From DATEVL01 sp035471625 (GTDB lineage: Bacteria; Chloroflexota; Anaerolineae; Anaerolineales; E44-bin32), in NCBI GenBank assembly GCA_035471625.1, contig DATIPT010000174.1, forward strand, positions 1 to 26,605: DNA of 26,605 nucleotides, read 5' to 3'. This document shows, in pieces, positions 17,101-23,154 of this stretch. A model generated the notes under the pieces. The model was not told where the DNA came from and did no database searches. It worked only from the letters and a program-made list of their open reading frames with translations. Each line of letters begins with the position of its first letter. Within the stretch, counting starts at the first letter, position 1. The position numbers were made by a program, and so were the translations under genes.

Positions 17101-17720
17101 GCATGGGAGCGATCAACCCCGAGGCTCAGAAGGAGTACCTCGAGGTCCGTGAGCGCGTTGAGTTTCTCACCACGCAGGTCGAAGACTTGGAGCAGGCGGA
17201 AGCCCAGCTCCAGGGCGTCATCGCCGAGCTCGACGTCCAGATGGAGACCGAATTCCAGAAGACGTTTGAGGCCGTCTCGCGCGAATTCAAGGATGTCTTC
17301 ACCCGGTTGTTCGGTGGAGGGTCGGTGCGCCTGACCCTCACCGATCCGGGGGACCTCAGCCAAACCGGGATCGATATCGAAGCTCGCCTCCCCGGCCGGC
17401 GAGAGCAGGGACTGGCGATGCTCTCCGGAGGCGAACGCAGCCTGACGGCCTGCGCGCTTGTCTTCGCATTGCTGCGTGTTTCGCCCACGCCGTTCTGCGT
17501 TCTCGATGAAGTCGACGCGATGCTCGATGAGTCGAACGTGGCCCGGTTCCGGGAGATGCTCAAGGAGCTCAGTGAGAAGACCCAGTTCGTCATCATCACC
17601 CACAACCGTCAGACCGTGCAGGCGGCCCAGGTGTTGTACGGTGTCAGCATGGGGCCAGATTCGGCCAGCCGCGTCATCAGCCTGCAACTGGACGAAGCCG
17701 TGCGCGAGCTAGCGGAGTAG
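14127..17720 (+). CDS. smc: Chromosome segregation protein SMC
   Basis: SMC dimers form the bacterial condensin ring with ScpA and ScpB and organise the chromosome. The 1197-residue protein has Walker A GPNGSGKS (39-46), long coiled coils (about 170-500 and 670-1000), a hinge domain (about 515-665), the ABC signature LSGGERS (about 1098) and Walker B CVLDEVDAMLDE (about 1122-1133). All key motifs are intact. The GTG start overlaps the rnc stop by 4 bases, so it depends partly on translational coupling. ftsY, a common next gene, is missing; a 152-base inverted repeat and a tRNA follow. Confidence 0.97.
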   Translation: MTQVNGGRGRLKSLDLQGYKTFASKAIFEFAPGITAIVGPNGSGKSNIADSIRWVLGEQSYGLLRGKKTEDMIFSGSEQRARAGMATATITFDNSDGWLPIDFSEVTVGRRAYRSGENEYLLNGQRVRLRDVAELLAQCGLGERTYTIIGQGLVDAALSLKAEERRRLFEEAAGIGLYRGRRDEALRRLDHTRRNLDRVKDILTELRPRLRSLERQAKRAQDYELVRQDLHAALRDFYGHHWYRMLAVVAEARRLADEEAGRRESMHGQERTTSSELDATRARIEGLRLELQRLSQQSSTIYREREEIGRALAVAQERLRWVGEQAVALGGELEALASGEQALMDRLEAARAEVVERERVVADAEAQRRELLGEPSAGVEPDETELDADRARLRLDGLRAEIAANEARLAQAREAGEGFRLELEQAQARVSRSQEVAATSRQRLDHAEATAAEAARVREGKAAAESAAMAEVESAQRALEAHEASLSQSRTGLAAAEARLAQIDDLSETDAENLLSQASARGDLRGWHGRLTQAIRPQGRVEVAVRAALGAFVNGFGFESGEAIDSAATQFEEGGEAPSAAFLALERRTEVQRIELGGDDGIIGNAAALAEASGRYQSVIDALLGRTLVVRDRQTARRLLTALPEDARLVTLKGDIFLPGGDVLLNAARPHQGREETRRRLTAAQEDARGKLARAESEHNSLATRLADAQARAKTATEDLQRSRLEEQTGRDAVGTARAEERVASTEVDFAEEQLRAIDRRLAETQARLMEEEATTARLQQELRQVERVVRVDDVRRGGEAAAAHLAHAETTVQMARAALAEAADRLDELEETAALRKAELDQRRARAQALEAERERLAEQVAESEAAARSIEEQLAAVEAQTAPVGESLTSAEEERSTLEKKESELRLHLQGIERAHSQAQIDLARRQEELASLRRRVEDDFGLVAFDLDESAEAQAPIPFEGLVEHLPQVEDLPPDFENQVARLRLQLRRMGAINPEAQKEYLEVRERVEFLTTQVEDLEQAEAQLQGVIAELDVQMETEFQKTFEAVSREFKDVFTRLFGGGSVRLTLTDPGDLSQTGIDIEARLPGRREQGLAMLSGGERSLTACALVFALLRVSPTPFCVLDEVDAMLDESNVARFREMLKELSEKTQFVIITHNRQTVQAAQVLYGVSMGPDSASRVISLQLDEAVRELAE

Positions 17721-17764
17721 CCAGGCTCCTGCGGCGGCGCGTGTCCGCTCCCCTCGTCTGAACC

Positions 17765-17916
17765 TTGTGAACTCCGCCTTCTCTGCGTGCGCGCAGCTGA
17801 AGGAGTCCTAGGTCGTTGGAGTGGCGCCGGCGCGCTCAAGGATCGGCCAGCGACGACACATCAACGACCTGGGACTCGCGCGGAATCGGCGTGAATAGAG
17901 AAGGCGGAGTTCATGA
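17765..17916 (+). repeat. Long imperfect inverted repeat, possible structured RNA
   Basis: The outer arms 17768-17784 and 17897-17913 are 17-base perfect inverted copies, extended to 17765/17916 outside and 17785/17896 inside by pairs that include G-U. An inner stem pairs 17803-17819 with 17861-17877, with one internal G-U. Between the stems are opposed stretches of about 17 and 18 bases, and a loop of about 41 bases tops the structure. All imperfect positions in these stems are G-U on the plus strand (A-C on the minus), hinting that plus-strand RNA is the functional form. A MITE or other mobile repeat is the main alternative, but I saw no target-site duplication. No strong promoter lies directly upstream. 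Confidence 0.6.
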
Positions 17917-17941
17917 CCTGCCGGCCGGTGGATTGCGCCCC

Positions 17942-17966
17942 GGCGCCAAAGACGGAACCTGGCGCC
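17942..17966 (+). repeat. Short inverted repeat upstream of tRNA-Leu
   Basis: GGCGCCA (17942-17948) and TGGCGCC (17960-17966) form a 7-bp stem with an 11-base loop. It overlaps the expected -35 area of the tRNA promoter. Function unknown. Confidence 0.35.
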
Positions 17967-17983
17967 ATTCCGAAGCGGCATGG

Positions 17984-17989
17984 TAGAAT
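17984..17989 (+). promoter_or_regulatory. Candidate -10 element of tRNA-Leu
   Basis: TAGAAT (5 of 6 matches) ends 11 bases before the mature 5' end of the tRNA. No good -35 is visible at 16-18 bases upstream. Confidence 0.4.
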
Positions 17990-18000
17990 CCAACGCGCAC

Positions 18001-18087
18001 GCCGAAGTGGCGGAATTGGCAGACGCGCTGCGTTCAGGGCGCAGTGAGCGTAAGCTCATGTGGGTTCAAATCCCACCTTCGGCACCA
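18001..18087 (+). tRNA. tRNA-Leu (anticodon CAG)
   Basis: An 87-base class II tRNA. Acceptor arms GCCGAAG (18001-18007) and CTTCGGC (18077-18083) pair fully, followed by discriminator A and an encoded CCA. The anticodon stem CTGCG/CGCAG encloses loop TTCAGGG, giving anticodon CAG, which reads CUG. A long variable arm (GAGC-GTAA-GCTC) and the T arm GTGGG-TTCAAAT-CCCAC confirm a leucine tRNA. Confidence 0.96.
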
Positions 18088-18092
18088 CCCGC

Positions 18093-18126
18093 GGCCCCTC
18101 GAAGCTTCCGAGGGGCCCTGTTCTTG
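18093..18126 (+). terminator. Intrinsic terminator after tRNA-Leu
   Basis: GGCCCCTCG (18093-18101) and CGAGGGGCC (18109-18117) form a 9-bp GC-rich stem with a 7-base loop. The following CTGTTCTTG is moderately T-rich. It begins 5 bases after the tRNA CCA end. Confidence 0.75.
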
Positions 18127-18132
18127 CATCGC

Positions 18133-18161
18133 TTGTGTCGCCCGTTCGCCTGCGGTACCAT
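18133..18161 (+). promoter_or_regulatory. Candidate promoter of the ftsB-like gene
   Basis: TTGTGT (18133-18138), a 17-base spacer and TACCAT (18156-18161). The predicted start, about 18168, is only a few bases before the ATG at 18171, so the leader would be almost absent. Confidence 0.45.
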
Positions 18162-18170
18162 CACGAAACG

Positions 18171-18557
18171 ATGGCCGAAAACCCCCGCTCTTCCGTCCCG
18201 TTCCAGCGATTCGCCCTGATCGTCGGCGCGATTGCCATGTTGTTTATCCTGGGAGATCTGAACCGCCGGATGGAGGACGCTCGCCGCATGGAACGCGACG
18301 CGCGGACGTTGGGGACCCAGGTCGCCAGTCTGGAGGCGCAGTCGCAAGCGCTGCTTACCCAGATCGCCGGTGCCACCAGCGAAGCCGTGGTCGAGTCCTG
18401 GGCCCGACGGGAGGGCCGTCTGGTGCGCGACGGCGAACGCCTGGTCGTCCCGGTCGCGCCGGCCGGAGCCCCGACGCCGGCGCCGCCGACCCCAACCCCG
18501 GCACCGGATCCGCCAAGCCGCTGGCTGGTATGGCGCGAGCTGCTCTTCGGAGGCTAG
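18171..18557 (+). CDS. FtsB/DivIC-like septum formation initiator protein
   Basis: A 128-residue bitopic protein. A short cytosolic N-terminus precedes one membrane segment (about residues 11-27, FQRFALIVGAIAMLFIL), then an extracytoplasmic coiled coil (about 30-70). AVVESWARREGRLVRDGERLVVPV resembles the ARekL-x-V-x-x-GE motif of FtsB/DivIC, which links early and late divisome proteins. A Pro/Ala/Thr-rich linker ends in WLVWRELLFGG. The ATG at 18171 is chosen because the upstream in-frame part overlaps the tRNA and its terminator. There is no Shine-Dalgarno; a -10 element ends 9 bases upstream. Homology is by architecture and the short motif, so the role is inferred. Confidence 0.75.
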   Translation: MAENPRSSVPFQRFALIVGAIAMLFILGDLNRRMEDARRMERDARTLGTQVASLEAQSQALLTQIAGATSEAVVESWARREGRLVRDGERLVVPVAPAGAPTPAPPTPTPAPDPPSRWLVWRELLFGG

Positions 18558-18607
18558 CGGCGGAACATCATACGGGATCGTGCTCGGCCCGCGGGGGATG
18601 GGAAGGC

Positions 18608-19021
18608 TCAGGCTGAACGCGGATCCTCGGACGGTGGAGAAGGCCGAAGCTCTTCGACGCCGGCGGAAGCGCCGGCGTCACGTTCACTTGCAGCCGTCGA
18701 TGGCACGAACACGAAGGATACGTCGGCTGGTGCAGCTGCGCCCACTTCGACCTCGATTGCCTTGAGGATCGCCGAGGGAACGGGGCACGCCGTGTGCCGA
18801 ATGTGGGTCGAGGCAGAGCGGTAGACGGTGCTCTCGGCCAGGCGTCCGAACACTTCGTGGCCCTTCCCCTTCCACTGAAGGTTCGTCAGGTCCTCGTTCA
18901 TCGCCGTGACCTGATCGCAGTCACTCTCGATGACAACATGAACATGCCGGTCGTCGACCTTGGTGGCCGTGACCTTGGCCGAGCAGCCGCACGCGCCGGC
19001 CTGGACGTTGAGTACAGTCAT
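18608..19021 (-). CDS. Small conserved four-cysteine protein (DUF6951-like)
   Basis: A 137-residue protein of unknown function. The conserved-looking core is residues 1-107 with NVQAGACGCSAKVTA (C11, C13), IESDCDQV (C35), and THIRHTACPVPSAILKAIEVE (H73, H76, C79). The last 30 residues are low-complexity Ala/Ser/Pro/Glu. From memory the core resembles the small family DUF6951 found in anaerobes; I could not check the number. The cysteines and histidines suggest metal or cofactor binding, which is inference. AGGGAG lies 6 bases before the ATG. It converges with the ftsB-like gene (50-base gap) and diverges from the sensor kinase. Confidence 0.7.
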   Translation of the reverse strand: MTVLNVQAGACGCSAKVTATKVDDRHVHVVIESDCDQVTAMNEDLTNLQWKGKGHEVFGRLAESTVYRSASTHIRHTACPVPSAILKAIEVEVGAAAPADVSFVFVPSTAASERDAGASAGVEELRPSPPSEDPRSA

Positions 19022-19053
19022 GGACGTCTCCCTGCCTCGATCCGCGACCGTCC

Positions 19054-19065
19054 GGGGCGCGCCCC
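19054..19065. promoter_or_regulatory. 12-bp perfect palindrome upstream of the four-Cys gene
   Basis: GGGGCGCGCCCC is perfectly self-complementary and lies 33-44 bases upstream of the ATG at 19021. It could be an operator or a leader hairpin; nothing else supports either. Confidence 0.25.
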
Positions 19066-19338
19066 ATGGTCAAACCGTCGACTGGCCACCGGACCGCCCA
19101 AGTATCTCACACGGGTCCGCCACGCGCGGCGGCGCTCGTAGCGGAAGGTCCTGAGAGCGCGCTTTGACAGGTATCGCAAGCCCGAGCCTCGGGGGAGTGA
19201 GGGTAGTCATGCTCATTCAAGGCCATATATCCTAATGCGGTGCGGAAAGTCCAAAATCAACGAGCAGCCCGACCAGGTTTCGAGGATACAATAGGTCTAC
19301 TTCGATCGGAATCCGCCATCTGATCTTCTCAGGGTGGG
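19066..19338. other. Intergenic region between divergent genes
   Basis: No gene is visible in this AT-richer stretch. For the plus-strand kinase, TACAAT at 19287-19292 is a good -10 with a weak -35. For the minus-strand four-Cys gene, TTGGAC (19254-19249), 17 bases and GATATA (19231-19226) is a candidate promoter, though its leader would be about 200 bases. TTGACA at 19164-19169 has no matching -10. No FNR-like TTGAT-N4-ATCAA box was found. Confidence 0.4.
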
Positions 19339-21312
19339 GTGGACAGAATCAAGGGCCTTTGGCGCAGGGTACTCTCGGTCGGGCTGCGGACGAAGATCGC
19401 CGGGATCGTTGCCGCGGTCGTCGTGGCCTTGAGCCTTGGCGGCTTCTTCGTGTTGCGCGCCAACCTATCGGGTGTCTTGGAGCGAAGGCTCGAAGCTCAC
19501 GCGCTCACCGTCGCCATGGCTGTGGCCTCCCACTACGCCGATGCCAGCCACCTCGAGTCGACGGAAACATCCCACGATCTGATCCAGGCGATGGTCGATA
19601 CCGACCCAGAGGTTTTGTATGCCATCGTTCAGGACGCCAACGGGGAGGTGCAGATCCAGGCCAGCCGCTCGGGGGCGCCGCAGGAACGACTGGGCGCGAT
19701 TCCTCTCCTCGATCCGCCGACCGACGGCGTCGTCTCTATGGCGTTGCCGTCCGGCCGGGTCATCGAGGCGGTCGAGCCGGTTCACGGCCTGGGGCTCTTT
19801 GCGCGCGTCGGTCTGACCACCAGCCTGGTCGGCGCCGAGATCGCGCGGATGGGCGAACGACTTGCCGTTGTGGCGGCCGTCGGCCTGATTCTTGCGGTCG
19901 TCTTCTCGCTGGTCCTGACCCGCTGGTTCACCCGGCCCATCCTGAGTCTTCAACGGGCGGTCCGGCACACGTCCCTGGACAACCTTCCCGACATGGGAGA
20001 CGGAGGTCGCGGGGATGAAATCGGCGAACTCACCCAGGCGTTCTCCTCGATGATGGCCGGCCTGGCGCGGTCACGCGACACCCTGGTTGCCCGGAACCGG
20101 GAGTTGGCGGTGTTGAACGCGACCGCGCAGGCCATCGGTGGTTCCATGGAACTGGGCGAAATCCTCCAGTCGGCCCTCGAAGCGATCCTGCGCGAGATGG
20201 ACATGCAAGCCGGATGGGTCCTTCTGAGCCCGGGTGGCCGTGAAGGTCGTCGGGGATCCATCGACCCCGAGCCCGATGGTGCCGATCGGCCCCTGGTGTT
20301 CACAATCTCATCGGGCCTAAGCCCGCGCTTCGCGGCCGAGGAGTCGGAGCGCGACTGGGACGGATGCCTGTGTCTGAAGGTCCTGGCGTCCGGGGAGTGC
20401 CGCGTCGTCGGCAACATCGAAGAGGAGTGTCCACGCCTCAGTCGGCAAACGATCCTCGAGGAAGGCTTGATTACCCATGCCAGCGTGCCCCTGGTGGCCC
20501 GTGATCGGGTGGTGGGCGTCCTGAACGTCGCGTGCAGTTCGACCCGGACCTTCCAGGCACACGAGCTGCGCCTCCTGACCTTGATCGGAAGGCAGATCGG
20601 CGTGGCTGTCGACAACTCGCGGCTGTGGGACCAGGTCCAGCGCAAAGAGCATCTGCGCAGCCAGTTCCTCGAACGGACGCTTCGGGCCCAGGAAGAAGAG
20701 CGTCGCAGGATCGCCCTCGAATTGCACGACCAGTTCGGTAGCTCGCTCGCCTCCCTTGGCGTCGGTCTGCGCATCCTGGAAGACCGCCAGCGGATGGCCC
20801 GCAACGGTCGGGAGGAGTTCCGTGCCCTGCGCGACCAGGTGGCCCAAATCGCCCGCGACCTGCATCAGCTCGCCTTCGACCTCCGGCCTCCGGCCCTCGA
20901 TCGACTGGGCTTGGCCGAGGCGATTGAGCAAGCCGTTCATGAATGCGCCCGACGGCATGGATTGGAGGCCGACTTCCAGGCGATCGGGCTGGATGGAGAC
21001 CGGCTGCCGAACGAGGTCGAGACGGCGCTGTATCGGATCGTGCAGGAAGCCCTGACCAATGTCGCCAAGCACGCCCAGGCCACCGAAGTCGGGGTGTTGC
21101 TCGAGCGCCGGGCCGACACGATTGTCGCCGTCATCGAGGACAATGGGCTCGGCTTCATTCCAACGGAGGCGCTCTCGAAGGACCTTCACCAACTCGGCTT
21201 GTTCGGGATGCAGGAGCGCGCCGCCCTCGTAGGGGGCCGATGGAGCGTCGAGTCGACGCCCGGAGAGGGGACGACCGTCTTTCTCGAGGTGCCTCTCTCG
21301 GCGGCCTCCTAG
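19339..21312 (+). CDS. NarX/NreB-like sensor histidine kinase with four-Cys GAF domain
   Basis: A 657-residue membrane kinase. TM1 (about 19-38), extracytoplasmic sensor (40-172), TM2 (174-194), HAMP (195-250), GAF (about 265-430), HisKA_3 (452-520) and HATPase_c (555-655) are in order. The phospho-acceptor is His463 in RRIALELHDQFGSSL. The ATPase part has VQEALTNVAKHA, EDNGLGF and GLFGMQERAALVGG, typical of the NarL-partner class. The GAF domain carries C343-x-C345-x8-C354-x9-C364, a spacing able to bind an Fe-S cluster or form redox disulfides, as in redox-sensing kinases such as AirS. The GTG start has AGGG 4 bases upstream. The cognate regulator gene begins 27 bases after the stop. Confidence 0.9.
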   Translation: MDRIKGLWRRVLSVGLRTKIAGIVAAVVVALSLGGFFVLRANLSGVLERRLEAHALTVAMAVASHYADASHLESTETSHDLIQAMVDTDPEVLYAIVQDANGEVQIQASRSGAPQERLGAIPLLDPPTDGVVSMALPSGRVIEAVEPVHGLGLFARVGLTTSLVGAEIARMGERLAVVAAVGLILAVVFSLVLTRWFTRPILSLQRAVRHTSLDNLPDMGDGGRGDEIGELTQAFSSMMAGLARSRDTLVARNRELAVLNATAQAIGGSMELGEILQSALEAILREMDMQAGWVLLSPGGREGRRGSIDPEPDGADRPLVFTISSGLSPRFAAEESERDWDGCLCLKVLASGECRVVGNIEEECPRLSRQTILEEGLITHASVPLVARDRVVGVLNVACSSTRTFQAHELRLLTLIGRQIGVAVDNSRLWDQVQRKEHLRSQFLERTLRAQEEERRRIALELHDQFGSSLASLGVGLRILEDRQRMARNGREEFRALRDQVAQIARDLHQLAFDLRPPALDRLGLAEAIEQAVHECARRHGLEADFQAIGLDGDRLPNEVETALYRIVQEALTNVAKHAQATEVGVLLERRADTIVAVIEDNGLGFIPTEALSKDLHQLGLFGMQERAALVGGRWSVESTPGEGTTVFLEVPLSAAS

Positions 21313-21339
21313 GATCCGCCGGGGCATCCACGCGCCGTC

Positions 21340-22014
21340 ATGCCGACGATCCGCATCCTCCTGGCCGATGATCATGCGGTCCTGCGCGCCGGACTGAAAT
21401 CCCTGCTGAGTTCCCAGGCCGATATGGAGGTCGTCGCCGAAGTCGGGGATGGCCTCGAAGCACTGCGGGAAGCCGAGCGCCTGCGTCCGGATGTCGTCCT
21501 GGCGGACATCGGGATGCCCGGCCTCACCGGCCTGGAGCTCGCACGTCGCTTGAAGGAGACCGTTCCGGAAACCCGGGTTCTGATCCTCAGCGTGCATGAA
21601 GACCAGTCGTTCATGCAGCGAGCGCTTCGCGCCGGAGCGGCCGGGTACCTGGTGAAGCGAGCGGCCGAAGAGGACCTGCTGGCGGCGCTCCGGGCCGTCG
21701 CTCGAGGGGAGGCGTTCCTGCTGCCCTCGATGACCAAGGGATTGATCGAAGACTACGTGCGCCGGACCTCTCGCCGTCGCGCCAGCGACCGGACGACGGA
21801 GGACTCGAGAGATCAATACGACGGACTGACGCCGCGTGAGGTCGAAGTGCTTCGTTGTGTCGCCCAGGGCTACAGCAACGCCCAGATGGCCGAGAAGCTG
21901 GTGATCAGCGTCAAGACGGTCGAGAGCCACCGGGCGCGGATCGTCGAGAAGCTCGGGATGCGCAGCCGCGTCGAGCTTGTGCGCTACGCGATGGCCAAGG
22001 GATTGCTCGAGTAG
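21340..22014 (+). CDS. NarL/NreC-family response regulator
   Basis: A 224-residue regulator. The receiver domain (1-120) has acidic residues D10/D11, phospho-acceptor D56 in DVVLADIGMPG, and the Lys in YLVKRA. A linker of about 35 residues leads to a LuxR-type helix-turn-helix (about 160-224) with LTPREVEVLRCVAQGYSNAQMAEKLVISVKTVESHRARI. It is the expected partner of the kinase just upstream and acts as a DNA-binding transcription factor. No Shine-Dalgarno is visible before the ATG. Its targets are unknown; the inverted repeats after this gene are candidates. Confidence 0.92.
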   Translation: MPTIRILLADDHAVLRAGLKSLLSSQADMEVVAEVGDGLEALREAERLRPDVVLADIGMPGLTGLELARRLKETVPETRVLILSVHEDQSFMQRALRAGAAGYLVKRAAEEDLLAALRAVARGEAFLLPSMTKGLIEDYVRRTSRRRASDRTTEDSRDQYDGLTPREVEVLRCVAQGYSNAQMAEKLVISVKTVESHRARIVEKLGMRSRVELVRYAMAKGLLE

Positions 22015-22085
22015 CCCGCCGGCCGCTTGGCGAAGGCGTGGTGGCGGGGACGGCGGAACCCCTCCCTTGGGATAGTCGCCGGACC

Positions 22086-22100
22086 TAGGGAAAAACCCTA
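22086..22100. promoter_or_regulatory. Inverted repeat TAGGG-N5-CCCTA, candidate operator
   Basis: TAGGG (22086-22090), AAAAA and CCCTA (22096-22100) form a symmetric site typical in size for a LuxR/NarL-type dimer. It lies 72 bases after the regulator stop. Confidence 0.3.
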
Positions 22101-22191
22101 CCTCAGCGCGCCCACCGGACTCCCCCCGATCTCGATTTCCCCGGTTCCCCCCAATAGACCTCGGGTCGCTTTCACGCGATACCTGAGGGCA

Positions 22192-22211
22192 GATGCATTC
22201 CCCTTTGCATC
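22192..22211. promoter_or_regulatory. Inverted repeat GATGCA-N8-TGCATC
   Basis: Six-base arms at 22192-22197 and 22206-22211 enclose TTCCCCTT. The repeat covers the ATG at 22193, favouring a regulatory role for this stretch and a later translation start. Confidence 0.3.
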
Positions 22212-22354
22212 CTCTGAGACCGGACGACGTCCTCGAGTTGTCGGCAGCTCTCGCTGGCCTCTCCCGCGTGCATCAGCGATTCCTCATCATGACGGCGCCG
22301 CGCCCGGGTCCGGATCGCGCTCGTCGAGCCGAGGCCGAATCAGGGGCGAGGCAC

Positions 22355-23050
22355 ATGACGGCGCTCGCCCGGGCCGGCCTGTACAACGTCCTGGCGGCGA
22401 CCTTTGCCGGGCCTCCGACGGATGAGGTCGTTCATGGACTGCGAGATGGGGGCGCGATCGAGGCTCTGATCGCCAAAGGAATCGGCGGCGAGGATCTGCG
22501 GCGATGGGCCCATACGCTGCCGGAGAAGGATGTCGCCAGCGAGCTGACGGAGGCGTTCTCGCAGGTCTTCGTTCGTTCCGGGGCCCGCTCAGCGGCGTTG
22601 CTGGAGTCGGCCTACCGCGAGGGTCCCAGCGACGGGTCGGAGGCGGCTGGAGGCATGAGCCACGGGGCGGCGGCGGAGGCCGTCGTTGCCGCCTACCAGC
22701 GGGCCGGGCTCGTGGTCGGCGGGGAAGGTCCGGCGACGCCCCAGCATCTCTCCGTCGAATTCCAGTTTCTCCACCATTGTGCCGCCTGTGAGGCGGCCGC
22801 CTGGGCCGACGCCGACCCGCTCGGCGCCGAGATCTACCGCAATCACCAGGCAGCCTTTGTGGTGCAGCACCTGGGTGTGTGGATCGACCTCTTCGCCGAC
22901 CGCTTGAGCCAAGTCGGAGCTCACCCCTACTACCGTGCCATGGCCGAACTCGGCGCCCGGTTCCTCGCAGGAGAGCAGGCGGCGCTGACTTCCGCCGGTT
23001 CCCTCGATTCGAGCCAACCGCGCGGCGGCATCGTCGCCGCCGCTCCGTGA
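22355..23050 (+). CDS. TorD/DmsD/NarJ-like molybdoenzyme chaperone
   Basis: TorD-family chaperones bind twin-arginine signal peptides and help load molybdenum cofactor into DMSO-reductase-family enzymes. The 231-residue all-helical protein fits: MTALARAGLYNVLAATF at the start, ELTEAFSQVFVRSGARSAAL then ESAYREG, PQHLSVEFQFLHHCAACEAA, and HLGVWIDLFADRLSQVGAHPYYRAMAELGARFL. ATG 22355 is preferred by codon use and family length; ATGs at 22289 and 22193 would add 22 or 54 residues, and 22193 has GAGGG 4 bases upstream. No molybdoenzyme gene lies in the window, though moaC and moaDE do. It follows the two-component system on the same strand. Confidence 0.75.
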   Translation: MTALARAGLYNVLAATFAGPPTDEVVHGLRDGGAIEALIAKGIGGEDLRRWAHTLPEKDVASELTEAFSQVFVRSGARSAALLESAYREGPSDGSEAAGGMSHGAAAEAVVAAYQRAGLVVGGEGPATPQHLSVEFQFLHHCAACEAAAWADADPLGAEIYRNHQAAFVVQHLGVWIDLFADRLSQVGAHPYYRAMAELGARFLAGEQAALTSAGSLDSSQPRGGIVAAAP

Positions 23051-23090
23051 AGGGAGGTCCGTCGGGAAACGCCTAGAGATCCACTCGGCA

Positions 23091-23129
23091 GGCAACCCGG
23101 TTGCCGCCATACCGACACCGGTACGTACC
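23091..23129. promoter_or_regulatory. Two palindromes upstream of the AhpD-like gene
   Basis: GGCAACC-C-GGTTGCC (23091-23105) is a perfect 15-base palindrome and GGTACGTACC (23120-23129) a perfect 10-base one. Both lie within 65 bases of the start at 23155, where an operator would be expected. No consensus promoter was recognised. Confidence 0.35.
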
Positions 23130-23154
23130 ACTCGGCCAAGAGGAGAGAGCAACG

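Larger units (their letters stand above)
22015..22354. other. Intergenic/regulatory region before the TorD-like gene
   Basis: This 340-base stretch has low codon bias in all frames and two inverted repeats (22086-22100 and 22192-22211). An open frame from ATG 22193 runs into the TorD-like gene, but its third-position base use before 22355 is unlike the body of that gene. No clear -35/-10 pair was found. Confidence 0.45.

Noticed and set aside
15318..17687. A 789-codon open frame antisense to smc
   Set aside because: It lies entirely opposite the coiled coils and head of an intact SMC. GC-rich third positions in smc remove stops on the other strand; it has no recognisable domain or ribosome site.
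17765..17916. Calling the long inverted repeat an insertion element or MITE
   Set aside because: There is no target-site duplication, no second copy in the window, and the mismatch pattern favours RNA pairing. It remains the main alternative.
20317..21930. A 537-codon open frame antisense to the kinase and regulator
   Set aside because: Shadow of two intact signalling genes.
22099..22105. A NarL-type heptamer (TACCTCA) near the inverted repeat
   Set aside because: One mismatch to TACYYMT in a single copy is expected by chance.
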